A DNA stretch of 64,000 nucleotides, taken from NCBI GenBank assembly GCA_016710135.1, contig JADJLM010000001.1:124001-188000 (forward strand). The letters run 5' to 3'. Both the position numbers and the translations under genes were made by a program. Position 1 is the first letter of the stretch. Every line of letters starts with the position of its first letter. Under the pieces are notes generated by a model that was not told the DNA's origin, made no database searches, and saw only the letters and a list, made by a program, of their open reading frames with translations. Source of the stretch: Nitrosomonas sp. (lineage in GTDB: Bacteria; Pseudomonadota; Gammaproteobacteria; Burkholderiales; Nitrosomonadaceae). Below are positions 19,797 to 29,283 of this stretch, piece by piece.

Positions 19797-20975
19797 ATGA
19801 AAAGATACTCTTTTTAGTTTATTACTATTACTTGTACTGAGCGCATGTAAAACTGAATCGATCTCAACAACCAAGCAAACAACGACGGCTCAACCAACTC
19901 CAAGCGTTACTGAGACTATCAATCAACTTAGATTGACGCAATGGACACAGTTAATCGGATGGGAAACGGATGAGTTATTGCCCGCTTGGAATACATTCAA
20001 GCAAAGTTGTGCTGTATTAAAGCATCAATCTAACTGGCAAGCAATTTGTAAGAAAGCCAGTATGCTTGAACAGGCGAATGAGCAAACTATCCGGTTATTC
20101 TTTGAAAGCCAGCTGGTACCCTACCAGGTATTTAATTCAAATGGGAGCGATACTGGGATCATTACAGGGTACTATGAGCCCTTGCTGTGGGGAAGTAAAA
20201 AACCAACTGAGCGATATCGCTTCCCAATTTATTCACCTCCCGATGATTTGCTCGTCATTGATCTTGGTAACGCACTTCCTGAATTTAAGAATTTACAGCT
20301 TCGAGGGCGTGTTGAAGGTCGTAAGGTTGTTCCTTCTATAGCCGTGCAGAAATTGAAAAGGGGATCGCGACCCTAAAAGATCGTGAATTACTTTGGGTAG
20401 ATGATCGGGTAGCGCTTTTTTTTCTCCACATTCAGGGTTCAGGACGTATACAGCTTGAAAATGGGGAGATTATAAAGGTGGGCTATGCTGATCAGAATGG
20501 TCATCCCTACGTTTCGATTGGATCACTTTTGGTTCAGCGCGGTGAGTTACCTTTAGAAAAGGCTTCGATGCAAGGAATTAAACAATGGGGTGTGCAGAAT
20601 CCACAGAAATTAACTGAGTTATTGCATCAAAATTCTCGCTATGTTTTTTTTCGACTGCTCCCCGATACATTATCGGGTCCATTGGGTGCGCTCGGTGTGC
20701 CATTGACTGCAGGCCGGAGTCTTGCGATAGACCCTCGAGTTGTACCTCAGGGCGCTCCTGTTTTTCTTTCGACGACATGGCCTAATAGTGATAAGCCACT
20801 GAATCGACTAATGGTTGCTCAAGATGTTGGAAGTGCGATCAAAGGAGGGGTACGCGCTGATTTTTTCTGGGGATTTGGGAAAGAAGCAGAGAATCAGGCG
20901 GGGAAAATGAAGCAGAATGGTAAAATGTGGGTATTGCTACCCAGAGATATGACCATTCTGCCTAGCTCAAAATAG
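19797..20975 (+). CDS. mltA: Membrane-bound lytic murein transglycosylase A (MltA), frame broken twice
   Basis: Starting at ATG 19797 and adding one T to the T5 run 19811-19815 gives a lipoprotein signal peptide ending in LSAC, the lipobox. The main frame then runs to a false stop at 20374-20376; one missing T near 20337 restores SYSRAEIEKGIATLKD and joins the C-terminal half that ends at 20975. The C-terminal part carries the 3D-domain pattern with Asp residues in SLAIDPRVVPQGAPVFL and VAQDVGSAIKGGVRADFFWG. MltA cleaves peptidoglycan glycan strands from the outer membrane. Both breaks look like sequencing deletions. Confidence 0.88.
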
Positions 20976-20985
20976 TTTTGGTTTT

Positions 20986-23077
20986 TTAAGCCGCCATCCC
21001 ATTATGACGGAGTAAAGCATCAATTTTGGGTTCTCGCCCTCGAAATGCGATGAATGATTCTAGCGCAGGCCTACTTCCTCCCACGGCTAGAATCTCATTC
21101 CAGAAGCGATTACCGGTTTGAGCGTTGACAATATTACCTGGATTGGTTTCCTCAAAAAGACTGTACGCATCCGCTGATAAGACCTCAGCCCATTTGTAGC
21201 TATAGTAACCGGCAGCATATCCCCCCGCAAAAATATGCGCAAAGCTATTTGGAAAACGACTGAAAGCGGGTGGAATAACAACTGCTACTTGCTGCCGAAC
21301 TTCATCAAGTAACGTTAATACTGTTTTTTCGCCATTTGGATCGAAATCGTAGTGCAGACGCATATCGAACAGCGCAAATTCAATCTGACGTAGTGTTTGT
21401 AAACCACTCTGGAAATTTTTGGCAGCTAGCATTTTGTCAAATAACGCACGTGGGAGTGGCATTTCGCTTTCGATATGAGCAGTCATTTGATTTAATACGT
21501 CCCATTCCCAGCAAAAATTTTCCATAAACTGGCTTGGCAACTCGACAGCATCCCATTCAACCCCGTTGATTCCAGAAACTGCTAAATCTTCAACTTGAGT
21601 CAGTAAATGGTGGAGGCCATGACCAAATTCATGAAATAGAACAATGACTTCATCATGAGTAAATAATGCTGGCCGTAGCTGACCATTTTTGTTTACCGGT
21701 GCTGAAAAATTACAAGTTAAGTAAGCAACCGGTATTTGTAGGGATGATTGCCTATTTTCTTGCTCGATACGGCGTCGAGTGATTGCATCATCCATCCATG
21801 CGCCGCCGCGTTTACTGGGGCGTGCGTAGAGATCAAGGTAAAACTGTCCGATCAAACGACTTTTTGCATCATGTATATCAAAGAATTTCACATCGGGATG
21901 CCAGCGCTGTATCGGACACGAAAGACTTGCTTCAGAAATAGTAATTCCATACAGTGTTTCAACCAACCGAAACATTCCCGGGAGTACTTTGTTTTCAGGA
22001 AAGTATTGTTTAACTTCTTGGTCTGAGAAGGCGTAGCGTTCAACACGGAGCTTTTCGCTCGCATAGGCCAAATCCCATGATTCGAGCTTCTCGAGCCCAA
22101 GCTTGGTTTGGGCAAATGTTTTTAGTTCGGTTAAATCACGTTCTGCATAGGGCCTGGCTTTTGCAGCTAGTTCATGTAAGAAATCGAGGACTTGTTGGGG
22201 TGATTCAGCCATTTTGGGAGCTAAAGATACCGCTGCATAACAATCGAAGCTCAGTAGGTTAGCTTCTTCCTTACGGAGTTTTAGAATTTTGTTGATGAGC
22301 GGCATATTGTCCCAACTCGATGTGCCATGCGCTAGGCTATCGATTTCACTTGCGCGAGTTTGGTAGGCTCGATACATTTTTTCACGTAAGTCGCGATTAT
22401 CAGCATATTGCATGACTGACAGGTATGAAGGCGCGTGCAAAGTAAATTTCCAACCCTTTAATGGATCAGGTGCTTTTTCAGCAGCGTCTTTGGCTGCTAA
22501 AAGTGCGTCTTCTGGAATACCTGAGAGCTCATTTTGCTGAGTAATAATGAGATAAAAGTCATTGGTTGCATCCAGGAGATTGTCGCTAAACTTTGCAGAT
22601 AAAGCAGATAATTCTTCTTGAATCGAAAGAAAGCGTTTTTTGTTATCAGTAGTGAGTTCTGCGCCACCCAATCTAAAATCACGTAATTGATTCTCAATAA
22701 TTTTCTTTCGAGCATTATTGAGGTCGTTAAATTCTGGGCTACTCCGTAATTGCTTAAGTTTTTCAAATAATGCTTGGTCTTGTGATAATTCTGCAAAATA
22801 CTGCGTTACTTTGGGTAGATTCGCATTATAGACTTCGCGTAGCGCCAATTATCATCACTGAGTTTAAATGTGATACTTGACCCCAAGCTCTGGATAGTCG
22901 TTCATTGGCATCAGTCAGTGGTTGAATAAAGCTATCCCAAGTGGCGGTAACGGATGTACGAGCTTGATTGGCAATCGATCGACATTGTTGTAGCAATGTT
23001 TCAATAGCAGGAGAAATATGCTCCGGTTTAATATCCACGAAACGGGGCAAGCCAGTAAAATCAAGTAAAGGATTCAT
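20986..23077 (-). CDS. prlC: Oligopeptidase A (M3 metallopeptidase), broken reading frame
   Basis: N-terminal part from ATG 23077 (NPLLDFTGLPRFVDIKPEHI), then a frame change near 22840, then 620 residues to stop 20986 (ALREVYNANLPKV onward). The zinc site is FHEFGHGLHHL (HExxH type). Full length would be about 697 residues, normal for PrlC/oligopeptidase A, which degrades peptides and cleaved signal peptides in the cytoplasm. One indel at the junction explains the split; it lies in an ATAATT context on the coding strand. It converges with mltA, the two stop codons being 11 bases apart. Confidence 0.9.
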
Positions 23078-23136
23078 AGCAAGGTGCTTAATAAAAATGA
23101 TTTAAGGGATAACTTAGTCAAGGTCGACCGGGTAGC

Positions 23137-24418
23137 TTAATGACTACGTTGGTAAATGATATTACCATTGACCAACGTATATTTAACACAACCAGGAAGC
23201 TCCATACCCAAGAAGGGAGTATTCTTACCTTGGCTCTTAAGGGTTGTCGGCGTCACTTTCCAATAGATTTCAGGATCAAAGATACAAATGTCTGCTGCTG
23301 CGTCCAGGCTAAGATGCCCAGCATCAATCGCCAATATGCTGGCTGGGATCTGGGTAATGGATCGCAGAGCGTCCGTTAATGAGAGATTCATTGAACTCGC
23401 CCATTTTAAGGTAAGTGATAACAGAAGCTCCAATCCACTGGCACCTGCTTCCGATTCTCCGAAAGGCAGAAGCTTAGCGTCATCATCAATGGGTGCATGG
23501 TCAGAGCAAATTGCATCGATCGTCCCATCGATCAAGCCTGCTCGCAACAAATCTCGATCCTGCGAGTTTCTTAGTGGGGGAATAAGATGGCAATTAGTAT
23601 TAAAAAAACCAATATCCATTTCAGACAAATGGAGATGATTAATAGAAACATCACACGTGATCGGTAATTTTTGTTGCTTAGCGGCGCGAATCATGGCTAC
23701 GCTTTCAGCACTTGAGATACGGCAGACATGGACACGTACCCCAATTTCACGAACTAATAGAATAATATTAGACAAAGCGATAGTTTCAGCACACACCGGA
23801 ATAGGCGATAACCCGAGTCTCGTGGCAACTTCGCCATCATGTGCAACTCCTTTATTCACGAGGTTAGTTTCTTGAGGGCGCAGCCAAACACTAAAATTGA
23901 AGGTTGATGCATAAAACATCGCTTGTCGCAATACATGAAGGTTTGTTATCGGCTCATCCGCGTGACTAAATGCAACACACCCCGCATCCCTGAGCTCCGC
24001 CATCTCTGTGAGCTTTTCACCTTTTAGTTTCTGGAGTGAGCGCCCCGATTGGATAAACATGGATATGATTCAGGCTTTTAGTGCGATGCTTTAACATTTC
24101 AACTAAACCGGGTTCATCCAGTGGCGGATCTGTGTCAGGTGGGCATGCAAGGCTAGTGATGCCGCCTGCCGCTGCAGCATCCAGCTCTGATTCCAAGGTC
24201 GCTTTATATTCAAGCCCTGGCTCTCGTAGCCGCGCAGATAGATCGACTAACCCAGGACAAACAACACAATCTTTGGCGTCGATAACGAGGCAATTCGCAA
24301 ACCCTGTAGGAATGCTGCCGATTGCAACAATTTTACCTTCAGCGATACAGAGATCTTGAACCGCATCGAGTTTATTGCGGGGATCGATCAAGCGTCCATT
24401 TTTGATGAGCAATTTCAT
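23137..24418 (-). CDS. Noncatalytic dihydroorotase-like subunit (PyrC'/PyrX type), broken reading frame
   Basis: Amidohydrolase fold of about 425 residues. Start ATG 24418; a frame change near 24035 (an extra C in CC explains it: GALTQKLKGEKLTEMAEL) joins the halves. Active dihydroorotases have HxH in PGxxDxHxHLREPG; here the segment reads PGLVDLSARLREPG, so both zinc His are gone. A later zinc His is also replaced (SINHL for the usual TPHHL). This matches the inactive partner that props up aspartate carbamoyltransferase in Pseudomonas-like bacteria. It lies 82 bases downstream of pyrB, as expected for such a partner. A catalytic pyrC should exist elsewhere. Confidence 0.85.
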
Positions 24419-24500
24419 AAATTCGTGGGCTATCTATCTTAGTTAACACGCATTTGAAGGAGAGCGCTGTTTTTCATCAGTGAAATTAGAGTAAGGCGTA

Positions 24501-25450
24501 CTAGTTACCGGCCAATATGGACATGACTGCCATTCTGACCGCAATACCAAAAGTAACTTGCGGTAAAATAACCGATTGCTTACCATCGGCAACCAAAGAG
24601 TCAATCTCGACACCTCGATTCATTGGACCAGGATGCATAACAATTGCATCGGGTTTTGCTTTTGCTAATTTTTCAGGTGTTAGGCCATAATACTTGAAGA
24701 ATTCCTCGCTGCTCGGTAAGCTCGCACCCTGCATGCGTTCATTTTGCAAGCGTAGCATGATGACAACATCGACATTACACAGCCCTTTTTCCATATCATG
24801 GTAAACATGAACGCCTAGCCGCTCAACTTTGTTGGGAAGTAATGTTTTGGGGGCGATAACTCGAATTTCCGGTACACCGAGTGTACTTAAAGCATGAATT
24901 TGTGAACGAGCTACTCTCGAATGCAAAATATCCCCAACAATCGCTACGCGTAGATTATGAAAATCATGTTTATAGCGACGAATTGTAAACATATCGAGTA
25001 GCGCTTGGGTTGGGTGAGCATGACGGCCATCACCCGCGTTAATGACATGAATATCGGGTTTTACATGACTTGCAATCATATGTGCTGCACCGCTTTGTGA
25101 ATGGCGAACGACAAACATGTCTGCATGCATTGCTGATAGATTGTTGACGGTATCTAATAACGCTTCACCTTTAGTTTGGGCTGAAACGGCAATGTTTAGG
25201 TTAAGGACATCCGCAGACAATCGTTTAGCAGCAATCTCAAATGGCGGTCGAGTGCGGGTGCTGGGTTCAAAAAAAAGATTAAATATCGATTTACCCCGTA
25301 ACAGTGGGATTTTTTAATTTCTCTTTCCGTAACGCCAGTAAAGGATTCAGCGGTATCAAGGATTTGAGTCAGAATCGAAGTCGGCAAGCCTTCAATCGTT
25401 AGTAAATGAAGTAACTCACCGTTTTTGTTAAGTTGGAGTTGGTGATTCAT
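24501..25450 (-). CDS. pyrB: Aspartate carbamoyltransferase catalytic chain, broken reading frame
   Basis: Start ATG 25450, stop 24501. The frame breaks at the A6 run read as T6 at 25310-25315; one more base gives IPLLRGKSIFNLFFEPSTRT followed by RPPFEIAAKRLSADV, which contains the carbamoyl-phosphate loop STRTR. The second part has HAHPTQALLDMFTIRR and MHPGPMNRGVEI, the aspartate-binding region. It carries out the first committed step of pyrimidine synthesis. Its start overlaps the end of pyrR by four bases, and it is followed by the noncatalytic dihydroorotase-like gene. The break is probably a sequencing deletion. Confidence 0.94.
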
Positions 25451-25962
25451 TCTGTTGACAGCTTTACATCTAATAAGCTTAAACTGAGTTTTCCATCTAA
25501 TTGTTGTTTAAGTTCTAACATACTATTGGCGGGTAACGATAATGCAGTCCCAATATATTGAGCGGCAATGGGTAGCTCTCTTCCTCCTCGATCGACTAAG
25601 ACAGCCAAATGAATATTGGCGGGTCTGCCGTAATCGAAAATTTCGTTTACAGCCGCTCGTATCGTTCTGCCGGTATAAAGCACATCATCGATTAAAATGA
25701 TGTGGCTATTCTCAACTTCGAAGGGAAGAGCAGAGGGTTTGACCTGAGGATGTAAGCCAATTTTACTATAATCATCCCGGTAAAATGAGATGTCGAGGAC
25801 ACCCAAGGGTATTTTCAACCCAAGTGCTTGGTGGATTCGCTGTGCAATCCATACACCGCCCGTATGGATACCCACCATCGCCAATGATTCATGCGCAATC
25901 GGCGTTAATTGCTTGATGAGTGCAGCGAGTAAAAACTCTGCATCAGGGAGTCGTTGGGACAT
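25447..25962 (-). CDS. pyrR: PyrR bifunctional regulator / uracil phosphoribosyltransferase
   Basis: About 171 residues from ATG 25962 (SQRLPDAEFLLAALIKQL); an upstream start at 25998 would add 12 residues and overlap the preceding gene further. The PRPP-binding loop is IILIDDVLYTGRTIRAA. In Bacillus PyrR binds pyr mRNA; in proteobacteria its regulatory role is less clear, while the phosphoribosyltransferase activity is general. It is first in the pyrR-pyrB-pyrC' set and overlaps the end of ruvX by 20 bases. Confidence 0.92.
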   Translation of the reverse strand: MSQRLPDAEFLLAALIKQLTPIAHESLAMVGIHTGGVWIAQRIHQALGLKIPLGVLDISFYRDDYSKIGLHPQVKPSALPFEVENSHIILIDDVLYTGRTIRAAVNEIFDYGRPANIHLAVLVDRGGRELPIAAQYIGTALSLPANSMLELKQQLDGKLSLSLLDVKLSTE

Positions 25963-26218
25963 GATCGAAAAAAGATTGAAGAATATGTTGTGCTGCAATT
26001 TGATCGATAAAATGGTCTTGTTGTTTCCGATTGATACCTAATTCATCGAGCGCAGATCTCGCACTCCGAGTCGTGTAGCGTTCATCGACCATAACGACAT
26101 TGATTCTATAACGACCTTCTAAGCGTCTCGCAAACAATTTGCTTAATCGAGTCATCTCATGTTCTGTGCCATCATCCTAATCGTGTTTAAAGTGCTTACC
26201 GAGCTACTCGTTGCCATT
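25943..26218 (-). pseudogene. ruvX: Truncated Holliday-junction resolvase-like gene (RuvX/YqgF), N-terminus missing
   Basis: The C-terminal 76 residues are clear: DDGTEHEMTRLSKLFARRLEGRY, then VVMVDERYTTRSARSAL and a C-terminal HILQSFF. An in-frame TAG precedes the DDGTEHE segment. Faint upstream remains (a QWQ segment in another frame near 26210) fit the family. Only 94 bases lie between algH and the intact part, whereas about 240 are needed for the N-terminal half with the first catalytic Asp. So roughly 150 bases are missing plus frameshifts. Since ruvX is usually essential, an assembly deletion is as likely as real decay. Confidence 0.75.
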
Positions 26219-26246
26219 GGACCTAGCATATTATCGTGTACCTAAC

Positions 26247-26807
26247 TTACGCATGACCGATTTGGTTTGATAGATTAGAAAAATTAATTCCAAGCAATTT
26301 TATCGCTGCCGGCAATCGTTCTTCAATCATCATTTCAAAAATGATGCGATGAGCAGCAGGGACCGTAAGCCAAGCATTTTGCGCTAATTCTTGTTCGATT
26401 TGACCTGGCGCCCATCCAGAGTAGCCGAGTGTAACAAGCATTTCATCAGGTCCTTCACGGTTTGCAATGGCATGAAAAATATCAACCGAGGAAGTTAAGC
26501 CCACTGTTGGGTTAATGGCAAGTGTCGATTTCCAGTTTCCAATGGGTTTATGCAACACGAAACCGCTATCGATTTGTACAGGGCCACCAAACAATACTAT
26601 TTGTTCTTTAGGCAATGCATCAATCCGAGGTATACCAAGTTGGTCAAAGAGTTTCTCTAACGTGAGGTCAGTGGGGCGATTGATGACTAATCCTAATGCG
26701 CCACGCTCATTATGCTCGCAAATATAAGTCAATGTTTTGGCAAAAAAAGGATCAGCCATATTGGGCATGGCGATAAGGAAGTGATCCGTTAAATTAACAT
26801 TTTCCAT
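26247..26807 (-). CDS. algH: YqgE/AlgH family protein
   Basis: About 186 residues from ATG 26807 (ENVNLTDHFLIAMPNMADPF). The family signatures FAKTLTYICEHNERGALGLVINRP and LGYSGWAPGQIEQEL are both present. The biochemical role is unknown; the gene usually sits next to ruvX, as here. An in-frame TTG at 26822 is a less likely start. Confidence 0.93.
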   Translation of the reverse strand: MENVNLTDHFLIAMPNMADPFFAKTLTYICEHNERGALGLVINRPTDLTLEKLFDQLGIPRIDALPKEQIVLFGGPVQIDSGFVLHKPIGNWKSTLAINPTVGLTSSVDIFHAIANREGPDEMLVTLGYSGWAPGQIEQELAQNAWLTVPAAHRIIFEMMIEERLPAAIKLLGINFSNLSNQIGHA

Positions 26808-26858
26808 TGCTTCAACGCTCAAAACATACTGTTACGATTGCTTAGATACCATTGTTCA

Positions 26859-27485
26859 TTAAATCCAATATGCAGTTTTCGTCATTACTTTTGAACTGGC
26901 TTTCATCGCCAATTTGACGGGTAAAGGCAGTTCGGCACCGCCATGAGAGACTGCCATCGTAGCATGGCAAGCTTCATCGGTTTTCATTTGTGTGACAATC
27001 GCGCGACTTTTTTCATCTTGGGCCGGTAACTGCTGAAGGTGGCCGGCTAGATGCTTTTCAACTTGATGCTCGGTCTCAGCCAGGAAACCAAGATTCCACT
27101 TGTCTCCTAGCATACCAGCGACGAGACCAATTGCAAATGATCCACCGTACCATACGGGATTGAGTAAGCTTTTACGCCCGCCTAATTCAGCGATTCTTCG
27201 TTCTGTCCATGCGAGATGCTCGGTTTCTTCTCGAGCCGCTTTGGACAGTGCTTTTTGTACTACTTGATTACGCGCGGTTAACGCCTGGCCCTGGTATAAC
27301 GCTTGCGCGCAAATTTCTCCTACATGATTGACCCGCATCAGGGCGATCGATTTCCTTTTTTCCAAGTCCGTTAGATCATGATCTGGCAGGCTGTCTCCTG
27401 GAACTGGGCGACAGCTCTGAGCTGGTGCAGCAAGGGTGCGTAATGCATTATCCAGTCCGATGATAACGCGATCGATATTGAACAT
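26859..27485 (-). CDS. coq7: Ubiquinone biosynthesis monooxygenase Coq7 (5-demethoxyubiquinol hydroxylase)
   Basis: About 208 residues from ATG 27485 (FNIDRVIIGLDNALRTL). The di-iron ligands appear as paired Glu and ExxH motifs: RVNHVGEICAQ, REETEHLAW, ETEHQVEKH and DEACHA. The betaproteobacterial type has an N-terminal extension before the di-iron core, as seen here. It hydroxylates the ubiquinone ring at the inner membrane. It lies 37 bases downstream of the glcF-like gene. Confidence 0.95.
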   Translation of the reverse strand: MFNIDRVIIGLDNALRTLAAPAQSCRPVPGDSLPDHDLTDLEKRKSIALMRVNHVGEICAQALYQGQALTARNQVVQKALSKAAREETEHLAWTERRIAELGGRKSLLNPVWYGGSFAIGLVAGMLGDKWNLGFLAETEHQVEKHLAGHLQQLPAQDEKSRAIVTQMKTDEACHATMAVSHGGAELPLPVKLAMKASSKVMTKTAYWI

Positions 27486-27521
27486 GGCTTCCAAGCTCCT
27501 TTTCCAAAAAATAATTTCTGA

Positions 27522-28792
27522 TCATTGTATACTCATTTGCCGAGCGAGCAAGGTTACTGGATGTAAAACTTCAATGCCATTTTGCGATTCATTCAATTGG
27601 CTTGCAATATGGAATGCGCAACCAATATTGGATGTGACAAGATAGTCGGCATTGACTGCAAGCACGTCTCGTATTTTATGGTTTAATAAAGCCGCTGCCA
27701 TACTGGGCTGATCGAGGAAATAAGTCCCAGCCGCACCACAACATTGATCCGGATTCGCTAATTCCTTCAATTCAATTCCTGGGATATGGGCTAGAATTTT
27801 TGAGGGAAATTGAGATCCCCGTATAATATGACGCAAGGTACAGGGATGATGAACCGCAACACGCTTGGGTAAGGGGCTGAACTGAATCTCACTAAAGTCT
27901 TGCTCTGCAAGGAATTGATTGATATCCATCACGGGGATTGAGAAAACATTGTTTTCCATTAAATGAGCGCCACAACCCGATGCTGTCGTGATCAATGCAC
28001 TGAGATTCAAGTTCGAGAAAATTTGTTGATTCTGTTGCAGCAAGCGTTCCGCATGAGAAAGCGCTCCCCGATGCTGATATAGCGCGCCACAGCAAGTTTG
28101 TTGCTGAGGAACATGAACCGAATAGCCCAATTGATTCAATACAGCGATCGCAGATAAATGCGTTTCTACATCGATTAAGCGCGCAATACACCTAAAAATA
28201 ACCCAACTTCACCGTGTTGCTTACCGATTGCTGGATAAAAGGGTTGCCAGCGCTGATAAGGATAGCGAATGCGGGGCAATTTCGAGAGCAGTAATCGAAA
28301 TGGCGTTGCTTTGAGCGCAGGCAATCGCAGCAGCCAATACTGTAGACCCAGTTGCTGGAATAATCTGACAAACGGCCGAATGGTATCAATGCGCCAAGGC
28401 TGATCAATCCACACCCGCTCAAGCCAGTTTCGTATCTTATATGCGGTATCTGTTTTTTTTACCGATGCATTCAAAATTTTGCCCCGAGCCTGGTCAACCA
28501 GTTTTCCGTAGGCGACTTTACTCGGGCATACATATTCACAAGCCCGGCAAGTTAAGCACCGATCGATATGCAAGACAAAGCGTTCATTCATTGGAATGTG
28601 TTGTTTCATCACCCCGCTAATCATGGCGATTCGACCCCGTGGCGAGTCAGCTTCAGACATCGTCAAGCGATAAGTCGGGCAATGTGGCAGACAAAGTCCG
28701 CAGGCAACGCATTTATCCGCTTCAGCGATTAGGTCAGCGTTATTCAAGGGCTCAACTGAAACCGGCAGTGTTTGCAATTTGATCGATTCCAT
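27522..28792 (-). CDS. glcF: Glycolate oxidase iron-sulfur subunit GlcF-like, broken reading frame
   Basis: Start ATG 28792 (ESIKLQTLPVSVEPL); an upstream in-frame start at 28885 is unlikely. The N-terminal part has two 4Fe-4S motifs, CVACGLCLPHCP and CLTCRACEYVCP. The C-terminal part has two cysteine-rich CCG-type motifs, TCCGALYQHRG and QCCGAAGTYFL. The two are joined across a one-base deletion near 28190 (restoring IARLIDVETHLSA). This is the layout of GlcF, which passes electrons from glycolate to quinones; LutA/GlpC relatives are the alternative. With the glycine cleavage genes at the right end it would fit photorespiration-like salvage in an autotroph. GlcD/GlcE are not here. Confidence 0.8.
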
Positions 28793-29121
28793 ACATAAAA
28801 TTTGATGATGTTTTGCTGTTTTAACAGCATCTAATAATCCTATTAGGATTGATTTTAGCTGATTCCTATACGCACAAAGGTACACTTCATCAATCGTAAG
28901 TCAGCGCCTAACGCGTGCTTTACATTAAGTTAGGCGTATCCTCGTGGACGACTCCATTGATTGTAACTTTCCAAAAGCAACCAATACGAAGGTCAAATTT
29001 ATCAGGCATTGGGATTATCGCATGGTTCCCACGCATGTTAATTCACGTTTCAACACATTTTGTCTTGAGCCAAAATTCACAAGCAGAAGCTTGTTTTCTA
29101 TGGGTTGGTTTGTGATTTTGA
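28793..29121. other. Region left of integron fragment 1, no gene seen
   Basis: 329 bases between glcF and the promoter of integron fragment 1. An integrase would be expected here on the minus strand, but no IntI-like sequence is visible in any frame. The only structure is the inverted repeat at 28905-28936. Short ORFs on the plus strand (for example 28915-29115) have no family features. Confidence 0.5.
28905..28936. repeat. attC-like inverted repeat CGCCTAAC / GTTAGGCG
   Basis: Perfect 8-base arms (28905-28912, 28929-28936) around a 16-base loop. The arms match the outer core pair of integron attC sites (RYYYAAC and GTTRRRY), but the inner pair of arms is absent. It may be a collapsed attC or a deletion scar at the edge of the integron fragment, or just a hairpin. 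Confidence 0.35.
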
Positions 29122-29150
29122 TTGGGCGGTATATCAAATTTTGTTATGAT
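29122..29150 (+). promoter_or_regulatory. Candidate cassette promoter Pc of integron fragment 1
   Basis: TTGGGC (29122-29127), 17-base spacer, TATGAT (29145-29150). It lies 41 bases before the leader ORF. The second integron in the window has the same -10 sequence at nearly the same distance (43 bases) from its own copy of the leader ORF. Confidence 0.6.
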
Positions 29151-29191
29151 AAAAACCAATCGACATAATTTCATAGTGATAAGGAGATCGC

Positions 29192-29254
29192 ATGCAATTT
29201 ACCGTGTTAGCTTTCATTTTTGACGCAATATATTGCGTCATTTCGGACGTCTAA
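29192..29254 (+). CDS. attI-associated leader ORF, 20 codons (copy 1)
   Basis: ATG 29192 to TAA 29252-29254, preceded by an excellent ribosome binding site AAGGAG at 29181-29186. Peptide MQFTVLAFIFDAIYCVISDV. The other integron at 58511-58573 encodes MNNSVLDFIYDVIYCVISDV in the same place; 14 of 20 residues are identical and the last ten codons are all but identical. The stop codon lies 6 bases before the inferred attI crossover (G 29260 | TT). ORF-11 of class 1 integrons occupies the same position and aids translation of cassettes with poor ribosome binding sites; a like role here is inference. Confidence 0.7.
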   Translation: MQFTVLAFIFDAIYCVISDV

Positions 29255-29266
29255 TTCTAGTTATGC
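29221..29266 (+). other. attI recombination site, integron fragment 1
   Basis: A 40-base stretch (29221-29260) is repeated with one mismatch, inverted, next to intI at 58505-58544. Identity stops exactly after CTAG. The following bases TTATGC start the first cassette: they complement the GCATAAC that opens the attC after the TIR gene, which places the crossover between G 29260 and T 29261. The stretch begins with a perfect 20-base palindrome (29221-29240). Confidence 0.7.
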
Positions 29267-29283
29267 AGAAATAGGAGAACCAT

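Noticed and set aside
28915..29168. Two overlapping short ORFs (66 and 74 codons) in the gap before integron fragment 1
   Set aside because: No ribosome binding site, no recognisable domain, and they overlap each other in different frames.
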